Of a stretch of DNA of 64,000 nucleotides, positions 16,829 through 25,091 are shown piece after piece. The stretch lies in contig JACUUC010000009.1 in NCBI GenBank assembly GCA_014859445.1, positions 27,432 through 91,431 on the forward strand, in the 5' to 3' direction. The first letter of the stretch is position 1. Each line of letters opens with the position of its first letter. The stretch comes from Bacterioplanes sp. (GTDB taxonomy: Bacteria; Pseudomonadota; Gammaproteobacteria; Pseudomonadales; Oceanobacteraceae). The notes beneath the pieces are model-generated. The model made no database searches, was not told the origin of the DNA, and saw only the letters and a program-made list of their open reading frames with translations. The translations under genes and the position numbers were made by a program.

Positions 16829-18048
16829 CCTATCTGAGTGGCTTTTTGACCCAAACCCATGGCGTGTCGTGCAAACAAGCGTCGCGCAGTGGGTAAGGCC
16901 GACATGGCAATTAAGCCGCCATCTCGCGCCAAGGCCAGCAAACCGCGGTCAGAGGCAAACAGTTTCGGCAATACATCACTGGCGGCGATGGTATTCCGTT
17001 GATCGCTGGCTTGTGCCTGTTGATAACGTTGCAGCATCGCCAAATCACCGACCTGCCCACCCCGACGAACCTGATCCAGTATGTGCTCAGCCAAGCGCGC
17101 ACAATCGCGCATGGCCAAATTAAAACCTTGCCCTGCAACGGGGTGCAAGCTGTGTGCGGCATTGCCGAGCAACACCAAACTGCGCCGCACTTGCTCGGTG
17201 CTAGTGACTAAGGCCAACGGGTACGACAAACGCTCACCCACCGACTGTAAGCGACCCACACGATGACCGATTTGCTGCTGCAAACGCGCCAAAAAGGTGG
17301 CATCGTCGAGCGCTAACACATCGTCTACCACGTCATTATTGAGTGTCCACACCACCGCATATTGATGGCTTGATAGCGGCAAGAATGCAATCGGTCCTTC
17401 GCGACTGAAGCGTTCGTACGCCCAACCGTCATGGGCCTGAAGGCTCTCGACCTGTGTCACCAAGGCGTGTGTGCCATACGACTGTCGCTGATAAGTAATA
17501 CCCAGCTGCTGAGCCAACGGAGAGCGCCCACCATCGGCCATCACCAGTAACGTCGCTTGCACCGTTCGACCATCATTCAAGCGCAAATACGCACCCTGTT
17601 CGTTCATCTGCACGTGATCAACGGCACTCGGCGCCAAACACTGCACGCCCGATAAGTTGCGCAATGGATTCAGCAAACCCGCCCCCAACTGCGCATTTTC
17701 AATGACATACCCTAACGCCTCGACCCCTTGCTCAGACGCGTGCAAATGCGTTTGACCGAAGCGTTGCTGATCCGACACTTGGATATGCTCAATGGCACAC
17801 GCAGACGATGCCACGGTCGACCACACACCCAGCCGATCAAGCAGTTGCTGTGTACCGAACGACAAGGCCGTCGCGCGCCCATCAAAACTCGGAGGACGAG
17901 ACTGCACATCGCCTTGCCATTGCAGTGCTTGCCGATCCAGTAACGCGATGGTTAGTCCCTGCGCTAACGCCGGGCGCAGCAAATGCACCAAGCTCGCGCC
18001 GGTCATACCCGCGCCTAAAATGGCAATGTCTACGTTAATCGTGGTCAT
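16825..18048 (-). CDS. ubiH: 2-octaprenyl-6-methoxyphenol hydroxylase UbiH
   Basis: 407 residues, FAD monooxygenase of ubiquinone biosynthesis. FAD-binding loop AILGAGMTGASL, DG motif VMADGGRSPLAQ, and VLLGNAAHSLHPVAGQGFN, where the GN-for-GD change in the second motif is typical of UbiH. The start 18048 follows AGGAGG by 4 bp. It lies 13 bp after pepP and overlaps the downstream ubiI-like gene, so all four genes ygfB-pepP-ubiH-ubiI form one operon. Confidence 0.9.
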   Translation of the reverse strand: MTTINVDIAILGAGMTGASLVHLLRPALAQGLTIALLDRQALQWQGDVQSRPPSFDGRATALSFGTQQLLDRLGVWSTVASSACAIEHIQVSDQQRFGQTHLHASEQGVEALGYVIENAQLGAGLLNPLRNLSGVQCLAPSAVDHVQMNEQGAYLRLNDGRTVQATLLVMADGGRSPLAQQLGITYQRQSYGTHALVTQVESLQAHDGWAYERFSREGPIAFLPLSSHQYAVVWTLNNDVVDDVLALDDATFLARLQQQIGHRVGRLQSVGERLSYPLALVTSTEQVRRSLVLLGNAAHSLHPVAGQGFNLAMRDCARLAEHILDQVRRGGQVGDLAMLQRYQQAQASDQRNTIAASDVLPKLFASDRGLLALARDGGLIAMSALPTARRLFARHAMGLGQKATQIG

Positions 18049-18061
18049 CTCGCCTCCTGGT

Positions 18062-19372
18062 TCACCGCATGAGCGCTTCAATTTCCGCAATGGTTTTCAC
18101 CACGCCATGGGTCAATACATGATGACCTTGTTCGGTCACCACCACGTCATCTTCAATACGGATACCGATACCGCGCCATTGTGGGTCAACGCTGTCGTCA
18201 TCGGGCGCGACATACAAGCCAGGCTCCACGGTCAACACCATACCCGCTTCGAATCGACGCCATTCACCGTCCTGTCGATAATCGCCCACATCGTGTACAT
18301 CCATTCCTAACCAATGTCCGGTTTTGTGCATGTAAAACTGACGATACGCTTGCTGTTCAATCAGCGCATCTTCTTCACCCTGCAGTAAACCCAGCTGCAG
18401 TAAACCACGCACCAGCACGCGGACTGCGGCATCGTGTGGTTGCTGCCAGCGGTTACCCGGCTTCACTTGTTCCAAAGCGGCGTATTGCGCATCCAGAACC
18501 AACTGATAAAGCGCCTTTTGAGGCTCACTGAAGCGACCATTCGCCGGAAACGTACGGGTGATGTCTGCGGCGTAGTAATCCAACTCGCAACCGGCATCAA
18601 TTAAAATCAAATCGCCATCCTGAATCACTGCATTGTTTTCGGTGTAATGCAGAATACAGGCGTTCTCCCCCGCACCCACAATCGAGGGGTACGCTGGCCA
18701 GCGGCTGCCGGCGCTCATAAATATCCGCGTCATTTCCGCTTCCAATTGGTATTCGTGCATACCCGGCTTTACCGTTTGCATGGCCCGCGTATGTGCCTCG
18801 GCACTGATGTCAGCAGCCCGCTGCATCACGGCGATTTCGGCAGGCGATTTTAGCAAACGCTGTTCATGCAAAAGATGATCTAACGCATGCAGTTCGTAAG
18901 GCGCTTGTACGCCCAATCGAACCTGAGCTTTGACCGCATTCAACCAATGCATCACCTGCCGATCAAAGTCGGCGTGCAACCCCATGTGGGTATAAATACG
19001 CTCACGCCCCGCCAGCAACGTGGGCACAAGCTCATCCACGTCATTGATCGAAAACGCTTCGTCACACGCCAGTACCGCCGGAGCGGCCTCGGGCCCTAAG
19101 CGACGCCCCGTCCAGATTTCTTGCTCCTTATTTTTGTCCTGGCAAAAAACAATGCACTCTCCTTCCGCCCGCCCAGGAATCAACAACAACAAGGCATGCG
19201 GCTCGGCAAAACCGGTCAAATAATAAAAGTCGCTGTCCTGTCGATACGGGTGCTCAACGTCACGATTACGCACCGTCACGGGGGCAGAAGGAATAATCGC
19301 CACACTGTTCGCCGTCATATTGGCCATTAACTGTTGACGACGGCGTGGATATTCGTTTCGATCCAGCTGCAT
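18062..19372 (-). CDS. pepP: Xaa-Pro aminopeptidase P
   Basis: 436 residues (E. coli PepP 441). A cytoplasmic dimanganese peptidase that removes an N-terminal residue before proline. The pita-bread catalytic domain shows its metal ligands in order: LILIDAGCELDYYAADIT (two Asp), KTGHWLGMDVHDVG (His), TVEPGLYV (Glu) and GIGIRIEDDVVV (Glu). The N-terminal domain has YLTGFAEPHALLL. GTG 19378 is possible, but ATG 19372 follows GAGG by 5 bp and is used. It sits 9 bp after ygfB and 13 bp before ubiH. Confidence 0.94.
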   Translation of the reverse strand: MQLDRNEYPRRRQQLMANMTANSVAIIPSAPVTVRNRDVEHPYRQDSDFYYLTGFAEPHALLLLIPGRAEGECIVFCQDKNKEQEIWTGRRLGPEAAPAVLACDEAFSINDVDELVPTLLAGRERIYTHMGLHADFDRQVMHWLNAVKAQVRLGVQAPYELHALDHLLHEQRLLKSPAEIAVMQRAADISAEAHTRAMQTVKPGMHEYQLEAEMTRIFMSAGSRWPAYPSIVGAGENACILHYTENNAVIQDGDLILIDAGCELDYYAADITRTFPANGRFSEPQKALYQLVLDAQYAALEQVKPGNRWQQPHDAAVRVLVRGLLQLGLLQGEEDALIEQQAYRQFYMHKTGHWLGMDVHDVGDYRQDGEWRRFEAGMVLTVEPGLYVAPDDDSVDPQWRGIGIRIEDDVVVTEQGHHVLTHGVVKTIAEIEALMR

Positions 19373-19381
19373 AGCCACCTC

Positions 19382-19942
19382 TTAGTGCAAGGTTTTGTTG
19401 TTCGATGGGATTGGCGCGACTTGGTTCATACCATAAAACACCGTCAATGCCGCTAAACGCGCATGCTCGGTTAATTCCAAGTACAGTGCCGCATTACTGA
19501 CATCGGTTGGGTCTTCAACACTGGCTTGACTGAACGCATCCAAATCACGCAACACGTCCATAATGTCTTCCGCCACGACACCTTGCGCTCGTCCCGAAGC
19601 ACCAAAGCCATCCAAAAAGCCCTTGCTCCATTGCGCCAAACAGTCGACTTGCTCATCCACATCCGCATCGTCGTCACTCGGTAGCCATAGCTGAAAGTGC
19701 ATGTCCTCAGCGGACAACTCAGACAAGACTTGTGCGTACATGGTCGTTAATAACGCGCTCATGGCGTCGTTGGGCTGCTCGTCCAATTCCAAGTAATCAG
19801 TCGCCTCTTGCTGCCATTGCGCCTCCGTTAAACGCGCCCCAGTGGCGAGATAACCGGCAAGCCAGCCATGCAATGCCGAAGGCGTTTGGTAACAACGGGA
19901 TTCCAGCCACACATCGGCAGCGTTGGTAAAATCTAGGGTCAT
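19382..19942 (-). CDS. ygfB: UPF0149 family protein YgfB
   Basis: 186 residues. YgfB proteins carry the conserved pattern LHGWLAGYLATG near the N-terminus and WSKGFLDGFG in the centre, both present. In Pseudomonas a YgfB homologue has been tied to beta-lactam tolerance through antagonism of AmpR-independent regulators, but the role here is not evident. The ATG at 19942 follows AGAGG by 5 bp. It is the first gene of the pepP-ubiH-ubiI operon, divergent from TIGR02449-zapA, an arrangement conserved in many gammaproteobacteria. Confidence 0.9.
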   Translation of the reverse strand: MTLDFTNAADVWLESRCYQTPSALHGWLAGYLATGARLTEAQWQQEATDYLELDEQPNDAMSALLTTMYAQVLSELSAEDMHFQLWLPSDDDADVDEQVDCLAQWSKGFLDGFGASGRAQGVVAEDIMDVLRDLDAFSQASVEDPTDVSNAALYLELTEHARLAALTVFYGMNQVAPIPSNNKTLH

Positions 19943-20017
19943 ATCGGCCTCTCTATCAATCAATGCCCCATTCTACCACTGCGCGCGACAAAGATATCGC
20001 ATAGTCAGGGACAAACA

Positions 20018-20047
20018 TTGACCCTACTGGCCAGCGCCTCTTATAGT
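20018..20047 (+). promoter_or_regulatory. Promoter of the TIGR02449-zapA operon
   Basis: TTGACC (20018-20023), 18-bp spacer, TATAGT (20042-20047), giving a leader of about 25 bases before the ATG at 20078. Confidence 0.6.
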
Positions 20048-20077
20048 AGAGACAGTTTCTTGGGACATATTTGAATC

Positions 20078-20290
20078 ATGTCAAATACACCGATACAGTT
20101 GCTACAACAAAAAATCGATAAGCTACTGGCGGTTCACGACGAGTTACGCCAGCAGAATCACGCCATGCGCGCTGCCGAAGCCCAATGGCAAGCGGAACGT
20201 GCCAAGCTAATTCAACAAAATGAAATGGCACGACGCAAAGTGAACGAAATGATACAACGCTTACAAACGCTGGAGCGTAACAGTGGCTAA
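20078..20290 (+). CDS. TIGR02449-family coiled-coil protein
   Basis: 70 residues, one continuous amphipathic coiled coil (IQLLQQKIDKLLAVHDELRQQ onward) rich in Gln, Arg and Leu. It belongs to the small family found immediately before zapA in many gammaproteobacteria. By size and position it resembles ZapB-like division coiled coils, but no function is proven to my knowledge. Its end overlaps the GTG start of zapA by 8 bp, so the two are translationally coupled, which makes a division-related role plausible. Confidence 0.85.
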   Translation: MSNTPIQLLQQKIDKLLAVHDELRQQNHAMRAAEAQWQAERAKLIQQNEMARRKVNEMIQRLQTLERNSG

Positions 20291-20597
20291 TTCTTCCAAA
20301 ACCCTTTCGCTGACCATCTTGGAGCGAGAATACCGCATTAACTGTCCGCAAGGTGCCGAACTGCAGCTGAAAGAAGCCGCCGAGTTTCTGAACAGTAAAA
20401 TGCTCGAAATCAAGAACGCCGGATCATCGGCCGGAAAAGTTGTGGGGGTTGATCGCATTGCCGTGATTGCAGCATTGAACATCTCTCATCAATTGCTGGA
20501 ACTGCAACAAACGCAGCACACGCAGCAGAAAGACATTGAGCAAATCAGTCGTCGTCTTGATGACGCTCTCGCCCTCGATTTGCAGCGCGAGTTGTAA
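20283..20597 (+). CDS. zapA: Cell division protein ZapA
   Basis: 104 residues. ZapA bundles FtsZ filaments at the division site. The N-terminal globular half has LSLTILEREYRINCPQGAE and LKEAAEFLNSKMLEIK, and the C-terminal half is a coiled coil (ISHQLLELQQTQHTQQKDIE). RIAVIAALNISHQLL is the family signature. GTG start at 20283, overlapping the preceding gene. The 6S RNA gene follows, a linkage conserved from E. coli to pseudomonads. Confidence 0.92.
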   Translation: MANSSKTLSLTILEREYRINCPQGAELQLKEAAEFLNSKMLEIKNAGSSAGKVVGVDRIAVIAALNISHQLLELQQTQHTQQKDIEQISRRLDDALALDLQREL

Positions 20598-20623
20598 ATC
20601 TCCGAGTTTTTTACAGCAACCTT

Positions 20624-20632
20624 TGCTACAAT
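20624..20632 (+). promoter_or_regulatory. Extended -10 promoter of 6S RNA
   Basis: TGC-TACAAT forms an extended -10 (TG at 20624-20625, TACAAT 20627-20632). The predicted start, 7 bases downstream, coincides with the first base of the 6S RNA terminal stem at 20639. No good -35 is seen. Confidence 0.6.
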
Positions 20633-20638
20633 GTTTGC

Positions 20639-20815
20639 GCTCCCTGGGGTGTTTGCCAGTCGATAAAGACCTCGAGCCGATGCTTATTACCCAGGAGGGT
20701 TTCATTCACGCTTGTGTGCATGTCCGTTCATCGGAAAGCCTAATATCGTGATTGGCCCGCCACCTTGAACCACAGGGTTCAAGGGCTTTTTTTGGCAGCG
20801 GCACAACGGGGAGCT
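20639..20815 (+). ncRNA. ssrS: 6S RNA
   Basis: The roughly 177-base segment between zapA and fau carries the marks of 6S RNA, the small RNA that mimics an open promoter and binds the sigma70 holoenzyme. The ends pair: GCTCCC at 20639-20644 with GGGAGC at 20809-20814, then GTG..GCCA with TGGC..CAC. Inside are GAGCCGATG and the near-invariant hairpin CACCTTGAACC-ACA-GGGTTCAAGG close to the 3' end, nearly identical to E. coli. Position between zapA and the fau gene is the standard one. The exact ends are inferred from pairing. Confidence 0.9.
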
Positions 20816-20841
20816 CCTAAGCCGTCTAACGAGTGTTCTGC

Positions 20842-21420
20842 ATGAACAAGCCCGAGCTGCGCCGACACATGCGCCAGCAACGTCGACAACTGTCTCCCGC
20901 CCAACGCCAACAGGCCGCTCGGCAACTACGCCGACAATTACATCGTACTACGTCGTTCTTGAATGCCAAGCGCGTGGCCGTTTACTTAGCCAATGATGGC
21001 GAAATTGATCCCCAATACGTCATCAAGAGTCTCTGGCAGCGCGGCAAGGACGTGTACCTGCCGGTACTGAATCCATTACGCCACGGTCATTTGCAGTTTG
21101 TGCGCTACCAAAAAAACAGCCGCATGCGTCGCAATCGTTATGGCATTAATGAGCCTGATCCACGCTACAACTCGTTGCTTAATACACGTTTTTTGAGCGT
21201 CATCTGCTTACCTTTAGTGGCGTTTGACGAACAGGGAAATCGTCTGGGAATGGGGGGCGGATATTACGATCGCAGCTTAGCGTTTTGCCGCAAGAACGGA
21301 CAAAAGCCAAGGTTAATTGGCTGTGCATACGAATTCCAATGCCTGCCACAATTGCCCACAGAACCTTGGGACATTCCGCTACAAGCCATTGCCAGCGATC
21401 GTTATTTACGTCTTTTTTAG
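20842..21420 (+). CDS. fau: 5-formyltetrahydrofolate cyclo-ligase
   Basis: 192 residues. The enzyme converts 5-formyltetrahydrofolate to 5,10-methenyltetrahydrofolate using ATP. It has the basic N-terminus LRRHMRQQRRQLSP, VYLANDGEIDP, a PLVAFDEQGNRLG segment and the ATP-binding signature GMGGGYYDRSLAF near residues 138-150. The first ATG in the ORF (20842) is used; an upstream GTG adds only three residues. Downstream of ssrS, where E. coli has ygfA and where processing of a joint 6S-fau transcript has been described. Confidence 0.92.
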   Translation: MNKPELRRHMRQQRRQLSPAQRQQAARQLRRQLHRTTSFLNAKRVAVYLANDGEIDPQYVIKSLWQRGKDVYLPVLNPLRHGHLQFVRYQKNSRMRRNRYGINEPDPRYNSLLNTRFLSVICLPLVAFDEQGNRLGMGGGYYDRSLAFCRKNGQKPRLIGCAYEFQCLPQLPTEPWDIPLQAIASDRYLRLF

Positions 21421-21429
21421 CAGATTCAG

Positions 21430-21567
21430 TTAGCGAATGCTGCTTTCCGACGTCCAACGCTCCAATGGCTTACGCTCCTCGGCACTGAAACTGGTGACTG
21501 CCGCACCCAATACCACCACAACCGACAGCAATAACAACAAATCTGGTTTTTTCATTGATTGATTCAT
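21430..21567 (-). CDS. Small single-pass membrane protein, 45 aa, unknown
   Basis: 45 residues: a short basic-polar start (MNQSMKKPD), a long hydrophobic segment (LLLLLSVVVVLGAAVTSF) and a charged tail ending ESSIR. A second ATG at 21555 is equally possible. ATAGG lies just before the first ATG. The gene lies in the gap between fau (convergent side) and the divergent EVE-domain gene. I know small ORFs of this shape near fau in related genera but no function. The composition pattern (Lys at the N side, acidic after the helix) fits a real inner-membrane microprotein. Confidence 0.5.
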   Translation of the reverse strand: MNQSMKKPDLLLLLSVVVVLGAAVTSFSAEERKPLERWTSESSIR

Positions 21568-21651
21568 CCTATGAGTGCATTCAGACCAATAGCCAGCCAC
21601 CCTTCGCGATGTTAGCCTTTGCAAAATAAAGACCAACTGGCAAAAAATGAC

Positions 21652-22113
21652 ATGAAATACTGGTTATTAAAGTCCGAACCCGACGCTTTTAGTTATTTTG
21701 ACTTAGAAAGTGCGCCTCAGATGCGCACTGTATGGGATGGCGTACGCAATTATCAAGCCCGAAATTGGCTGCGCGACCATTGTGACGTAGGGGATAAGGT
21801 GTTTTTCTACCACTCCAGCTGCAAAACACCGGGTATTGTCGGTATTTGTCGTATTACACGCACTGGCATCGCCGACCCCAGCGCCTTTGATCCAACATCC
21901 CCCTATTTCGACGCACGCTCCAACCCCGACGATCCACGCTGGATCACCATCGAGGTGCAAGCAGAACAGGCATTGCCTCAAATTGTGACCTTAGCGACGA
22001 TAAAATCGCTACCTGAGCTGCATAACATGGCGTTACTCAAGCAAAGTCGTTTATCGGTGCAACCCGTCACTAAAGCGGAATGGCAGCGCATTATGATGTT
22101 GAATAATCAATGA
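21652..22113 (+). CDS. EVE domain protein (ASCH/PUA-like fold)
   Basis: 153 residues. It begins MKYWLLKSEPDAFSYFDL, then WDGVRNYQARNWLRDH and GDKVFFYHSS, the standard EVE signature (thymocyte nuclear protein 1-like). EVE domains read modified bases in DNA or RNA, and standalone bacterial EVE proteins are thought to bind modified RNA. The N-terminal ATG at 21652 is fixed by the family start MKYWL. Position downstream of fau is common in pseudomonads. Confidence 0.9.
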   Translation: MKYWLLKSEPDAFSYFDLESAPQMRTVWDGVRNYQARNWLRDHCDVGDKVFFYHSSCKTPGIVGICRITRTGIADPSAFDPTSPYFDARSNPDDPRWITIEVQAEQALPQIVTLATIKSLPELHNMALLKQSRLSVQPVTKAEWQRIMMLNNQ

Positions 22114-22128
22114 CTTAAAGTTCACAGA

Positions 22129-22566
22129 TCAACTCACTGCTTGAATGCGTTGGTATTGATGATGCAAATCTGCGGTATCAATGATGGTATGGGCAGACTG
22201 AATCACGCCCCGCTTGAGCTGCCAGAACGTGACGGCCGTTAAGGCCACCAGCTTGTCCGATGGGGTAAAGCCAAATAACGGTCGACGAATCGTGCCGGAA
22301 AACGTCGACTGACTAACCACTTGATTGCCTTCCGCCAACAGCGATTCAACCGTGATGGAAAAGTCGTCCATGGCAGCACGAATTTGCTGCACCAGCTCAA
22401 CCATTTGTCCATAATTCAAGGGATGATCATGCAAACTGACTTGGTACACAAAATCTTTTGCTAACAGATAGTGGGCTAACTGAAGACGTCCTTGATTCCA
22501 CGACAGATCAATGAATTTATGAACCAAGCGTTTTTGTTGTTCGAGAGAGGAACGGTCCATCGTCAT
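22129..22566 (-). CDS. SnoaL-like (NTF2-fold) ester cyclase family protein
   Basis: 145 residues with the cone-shaped NTF2/SnoaL pattern: VHKFIDLSWNQGRLQLAHYL, FVYQVSLHD, MVELVQQIRAAMDDFSITVE, VVSQSTFSGTIRRPLFGF and VTFWQLKRGVIQSAHTIID. Members include polyketide cyclases and many unassigned small-molecule enzymes or binding proteins; no substrate can be named. A well-formed sigma70 promoter lies upstream at 22658-22686, so it is probably transcribed alone. Converges with the EVE gene 15 bp away. Confidence 0.8.
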   Translation of the reverse strand: MTMDRSSLEQQKRLVHKFIDLSWNQGRLQLAHYLLAKDFVYQVSLHDHPLNYGQMVELVQQIRAAMDDFSITVESLLAEGNQVVSQSTFSGTIRRPLFGFTPSDKLVALTAVTFWQLKRGVIQSAHTIIDTADLHHQYQRIQAVS

Positions 22567-22657
22567 AGTTAACGTCCTGTGTTCGGATCGAGGCGCTCAT
22601 CATGAACGCCACTTCAAGTGTGGATGAGTGGCTCAACCAATAGCGAAAAACCGCACC

Positions 22658-22686
22658 ATTAAAATACGGCTCGCAAACCTTGTCAA
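22658..22686 (-). promoter_or_regulatory. Sigma70 promoter of the SnoaL-like gene
   Basis: On the minus strand TTGACA (22686-22681), a 17-bp spacer and TTTAAT (22663-22658): a perfect -35 and a 5/6 -10. It abuts the stop codon of the upstream hydrolase gene. Leader about 85 bases. Confidence 0.65.
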
Positions 22687-22687
22687 A

Positions 22688-23653
22688 TCACGCCACTATT
22701 GAGTCTTGTCCGAATAACGATGCACTTAGCTGTTGATACATAACCACTCGCAGAGTGGCACTTTCGTTCACTAAATGATGTTGACCGCCAGCAATCATAG
22801 TGACGGTGTGTTGCGGAAATTTTTCTTTCAAAAACGGTACGTTATAGCGCCAATCGACGGTCTGATCATGATCGCCTTGAATAATGTGAAGCGCGATATC
22901 CGAAGCCGGTTGCCGCTCAATGAAATGGATCCAACGCTTTAAGGCGCCCACCCAGCGAACACTCAGATAACGCGGCTGCAACGGATCGCTTTCGGCAACA
23001 AAGCGTAAAAAAACCGCATCCGCTGAATTCGGTTTAAAATGGCGTTTCAGTCGCGGCACAAAGCGGTGCAGCAAGCCATGCAATATTTTTCCCTTGCGCC
23101 AGCCGACGGGACGAACGAGCGGTGCAAACAAGGTGACTGCCTGAAAAGGAGAATTCGTCGAATTCAACTGCCGACTCAGTAAGTAATGAATCAAAATAGC
23201 GCCACCGGTACTTTGGCCAAATGCATACAAAGGCCCCGATGCGTGTAGTTGAACATTCTGCAATACCGCTTGTAACACATCGTCGTATTGTTGGAATTCG
23301 TCGATGGCGGCTTCATCGCCCCCCGACAAGCCATGTCCCGGCAAATCAAAACACACCACATTCAAGCCTTGCGCTAAACAAAACTGCACCAAAGACCCAT
23401 ACAACCCGACATGATCGTAATATCCATGCACTAAAATGGCCGTGCCCTGCGCAGCCGGATGACGCCATTGCTGCACCATAATATCAATGCCACCAACCTC
23501 AATACGGCCAGCCAAATGCACGCAGTCAGACGCTACGGTGCCTAACTTATAAAACGCTCGATAGGCCTGCCAAGCGCCCGACTCAGCCAAGTAAGGCTTT
23601 TGCCAATTCAACAATGGCGTTGTTTGTTGTAATTCCGCTTTGCTCCATTTCAC
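22688..23653 (-). CDS. Alpha/beta hydrolase, lysophospholipase/S33 type
   Basis: 321 residues, cytoplasmic, with the full catalytic set of the Hydrolase_4 (monoglyceride lipase/lysophospholipase) type: AILVHGYYDH (oxyanion HG), nucleophile elbow FGQSTGG, acid within IIQGDHDQTVDW, and His in GGQHHLVNE. FDLPGHGLSGG is also typical. ATGs at 23680/23677 have no ribosome binding site, whereas the GTG at 23653 follows GGAG by 8 bp and is used. Substrate unknown; a short-chain or lysolipid ester is an inference from the subfamily. Confidence 0.85.
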   Translation of the reverse strand: MKWSKAELQQTTPLLNWQKPYLAESGAWQAYRAFYKLGTVASDCVHLAGRIEVGGIDIMVQQWRHPAAQGTAILVHGYYDHVGLYGSLVQFCLAQGLNVVCFDLPGHGLSGGDEAAIDEFQQYDDVLQAVLQNVQLHASGPLYAFGQSTGGAILIHYLLSRQLNSTNSPFQAVTLFAPLVRPVGWRKGKILHGLLHRFVPRLKRHFKPNSADAVFLRFVAESDPLQPRYLSVRWVGALKRWIHFIERQPASDIALHIIQGDHDQTVDWRYNVPFLKEKFPQHTVTMIAGGQHHLVNESATLRVVMYQQLSASLFGQDSIVA

Positions 23654-23749
23654 AGAGTCGTCTCCAAGTCTACTCATCATAGTTTAGCGCAACCTAGCAT
23701 CAATCTCTCACCGCAAAGCAGCAAGTTAGGCCATTCACTCACATTCGTC

Positions 23750-23778
23750 CTGACAGCACGACGAATCAAGGCTAAAAT
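23750..23778 (+). promoter_or_regulatory. Sigma70 promoter of the Nramp-like gene
   Basis: CTGACA (23750-23755), exactly 17 bp, TAAAAT (23773-23778). A start site near 23785 excludes the ATG at 23777, which overlaps the -10, and favours ATG 23804. Confidence 0.6.
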
Positions 23779-23803
23779 GCCGTTTTTTTCAATAGTGCTC
23801 ATT

Positions 23804-25036
23804 ATGACATCTTCATTGCGGTCATCGCTCAGTGCCCTTGGGCCGGGCATTTTGATGGCCACGGCCGCAGTCGGTGGATCGCACCTAGTGGCATCCACAC
23901 AGGCAGGCGCGTTATTTGGTTGGCAATTGATTGGCCTCATTTTGCTGGTGAATATCCTTAAATATCCGTTTTTCCGCTTAGCGGTGCAGTACACCGTGGA
24001 AAATGGCGAATCATTGCTGCATGGCTATCAGCGCAAAGGGCGCGGGTATTTTTACAGTTTTATTGTGCTCAGCATGGTCGCTGCGATCGCCAATACCGCT
24101 GGTGTGCTACTGATCACGGCCAGCCTATTAAGCTATGCCTTGCCTTGGTCGATCTCGGTGACGGTGCTCTGTTTCGCCATTCTTGCGGTTTGTTTGCTGA
24201 TCCTCATGCTCGGACACTATCAAGCGCTGGACAGCGTTGCTAAGATCATCATGGCCTTATTGACCATCGCCACCATCGCTGCCGCCGTTATTGCTGCTCA
24301 GCAAGGCACGCAAGCACCCGTCGATTTTCAAGGTCCAAGCCCTTGGCAACTGGCCATGATTGGCTTTTTGGTTGCCCTCATGGGCTGGATGCCGATTCCC
24401 ATTGAGTTTTCTGCCATCAATTCCTTATGGCTCACCGCCAAACAACGGCAGCAAAACCTCAATCAACGACAAGCGTTACTCGATTTCAACATTGGCTACG
24501 GCTTAACCGCGCTACTGGCACTGGTGTTTTTGGCACTGGGCGCACTGGTGCAATACGGCAGTGAACAACCTATTTCCATGGCAGGCGTAGCCTTTGCTGA
24601 ACAATTGATTGGCATGTACAGCAACACCATTGGCGAATGGGCGCGCCCTTTGATTTCGGCCATTGCGTTTTTGTGCATGTTTGGTACCACGCTGACGGTA
24701 TTGGATGGTTATGCGCGAGGCATCAACGAATCCTTTATGCTGCTAGGGGTGCATCAGCCCGGCCAACGTCGCAGCTATTACGGCTGGCTATTGGCTCAGG
24801 CGATTGCGGGCATGGCGGTGGTACTGTTCTTCCGATCCTCTCTCGGCCCCATGCTGACGTTTGCCATGACCTTAGCGTTTTTAACCACGCCCGTTTTTGC
24901 TTGGCTGAATTATCGTTTGATGCGTGACACGCAGCAACAACCATTACACCCCGTGCTGGTATGGTGGAGCCGTATCGGTCTCGTCTACCTGATTGGTTTT
25001 GCCTTGCTGTTTATCGCTTGGCATGGATTTAAGTAA
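23804..25036 (+). CDS. Nramp-related membrane transporter with non-canonical motifs
   Basis: 410 residues and about 11 membrane segments, laid out like the Nramp/MntH family of proton-coupled Mn2+/Fe2+ importers. The first segment reads LGPGILMATAAVGGSHLV instead of the canonical DPGN turn, and the sixth reads GWMPIPIEFSA instead of the metal-binding MPH motif. Both inner metal ligands of classical Nramp are thus replaced, as in a divergent clade of Nramp-like proteins whose substrate is not settled. No MntR or Fur box was recognised. ATG 23777 is in frame but overlaps the promoter -10, so 23804 is preferred despite a weak ribosome site. Confidence 0.78.
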   Translation: MTSSLRSSLSALGPGILMATAAVGGSHLVASTQAGALFGWQLIGLILLVNILKYPFFRLAVQYTVENGESLLHGYQRKGRGYFYSFIVLSMVAAIANTAGVLLITASLLSYALPWSISVTVLCFAILAVCLLILMLGHYQALDSVAKIIMALLTIATIAAAVIAAQQGTQAPVDFQGPSPWQLAMIGFLVALMGWMPIPIEFSAINSLWLTAKQRQQNLNQRQALLDFNIGYGLTALLALVFLALGALVQYGSEQPISMAGVAFAEQLIGMYSNTIGEWARPLISAIAFLCMFGTTLTVLDGYARGINESFMLLGVHQPGQRRSYYGWLLAQAIAGMAVVLFFRSSLGPMLTFAMTLAFLTTPVFAWLNYRLMRDTQQQPLHPVLVWWSRIGLVYLIGFALLFIAWHGFK

Positions 25037-25091
25037 GGCGTTGATTGTCGTTTTAGTACCGTTTTAGCACCACCAGCAAGGAAGAATCAAC

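Noticed and set aside
17792..18310. 172-codon plus-strand ORF opposite ubiH and pepP
   Set aside because: Two strongly conserved genes occupy the other strand; low-complexity shadow with no motif.
23777..23803. ATG at 23777 as start of the Nramp-like gene with an AAGG ribosome site
   Set aside because: The ATG overlaps the -10 TAAAAT of a 17-bp-spaced promoter, so the message would start downstream.
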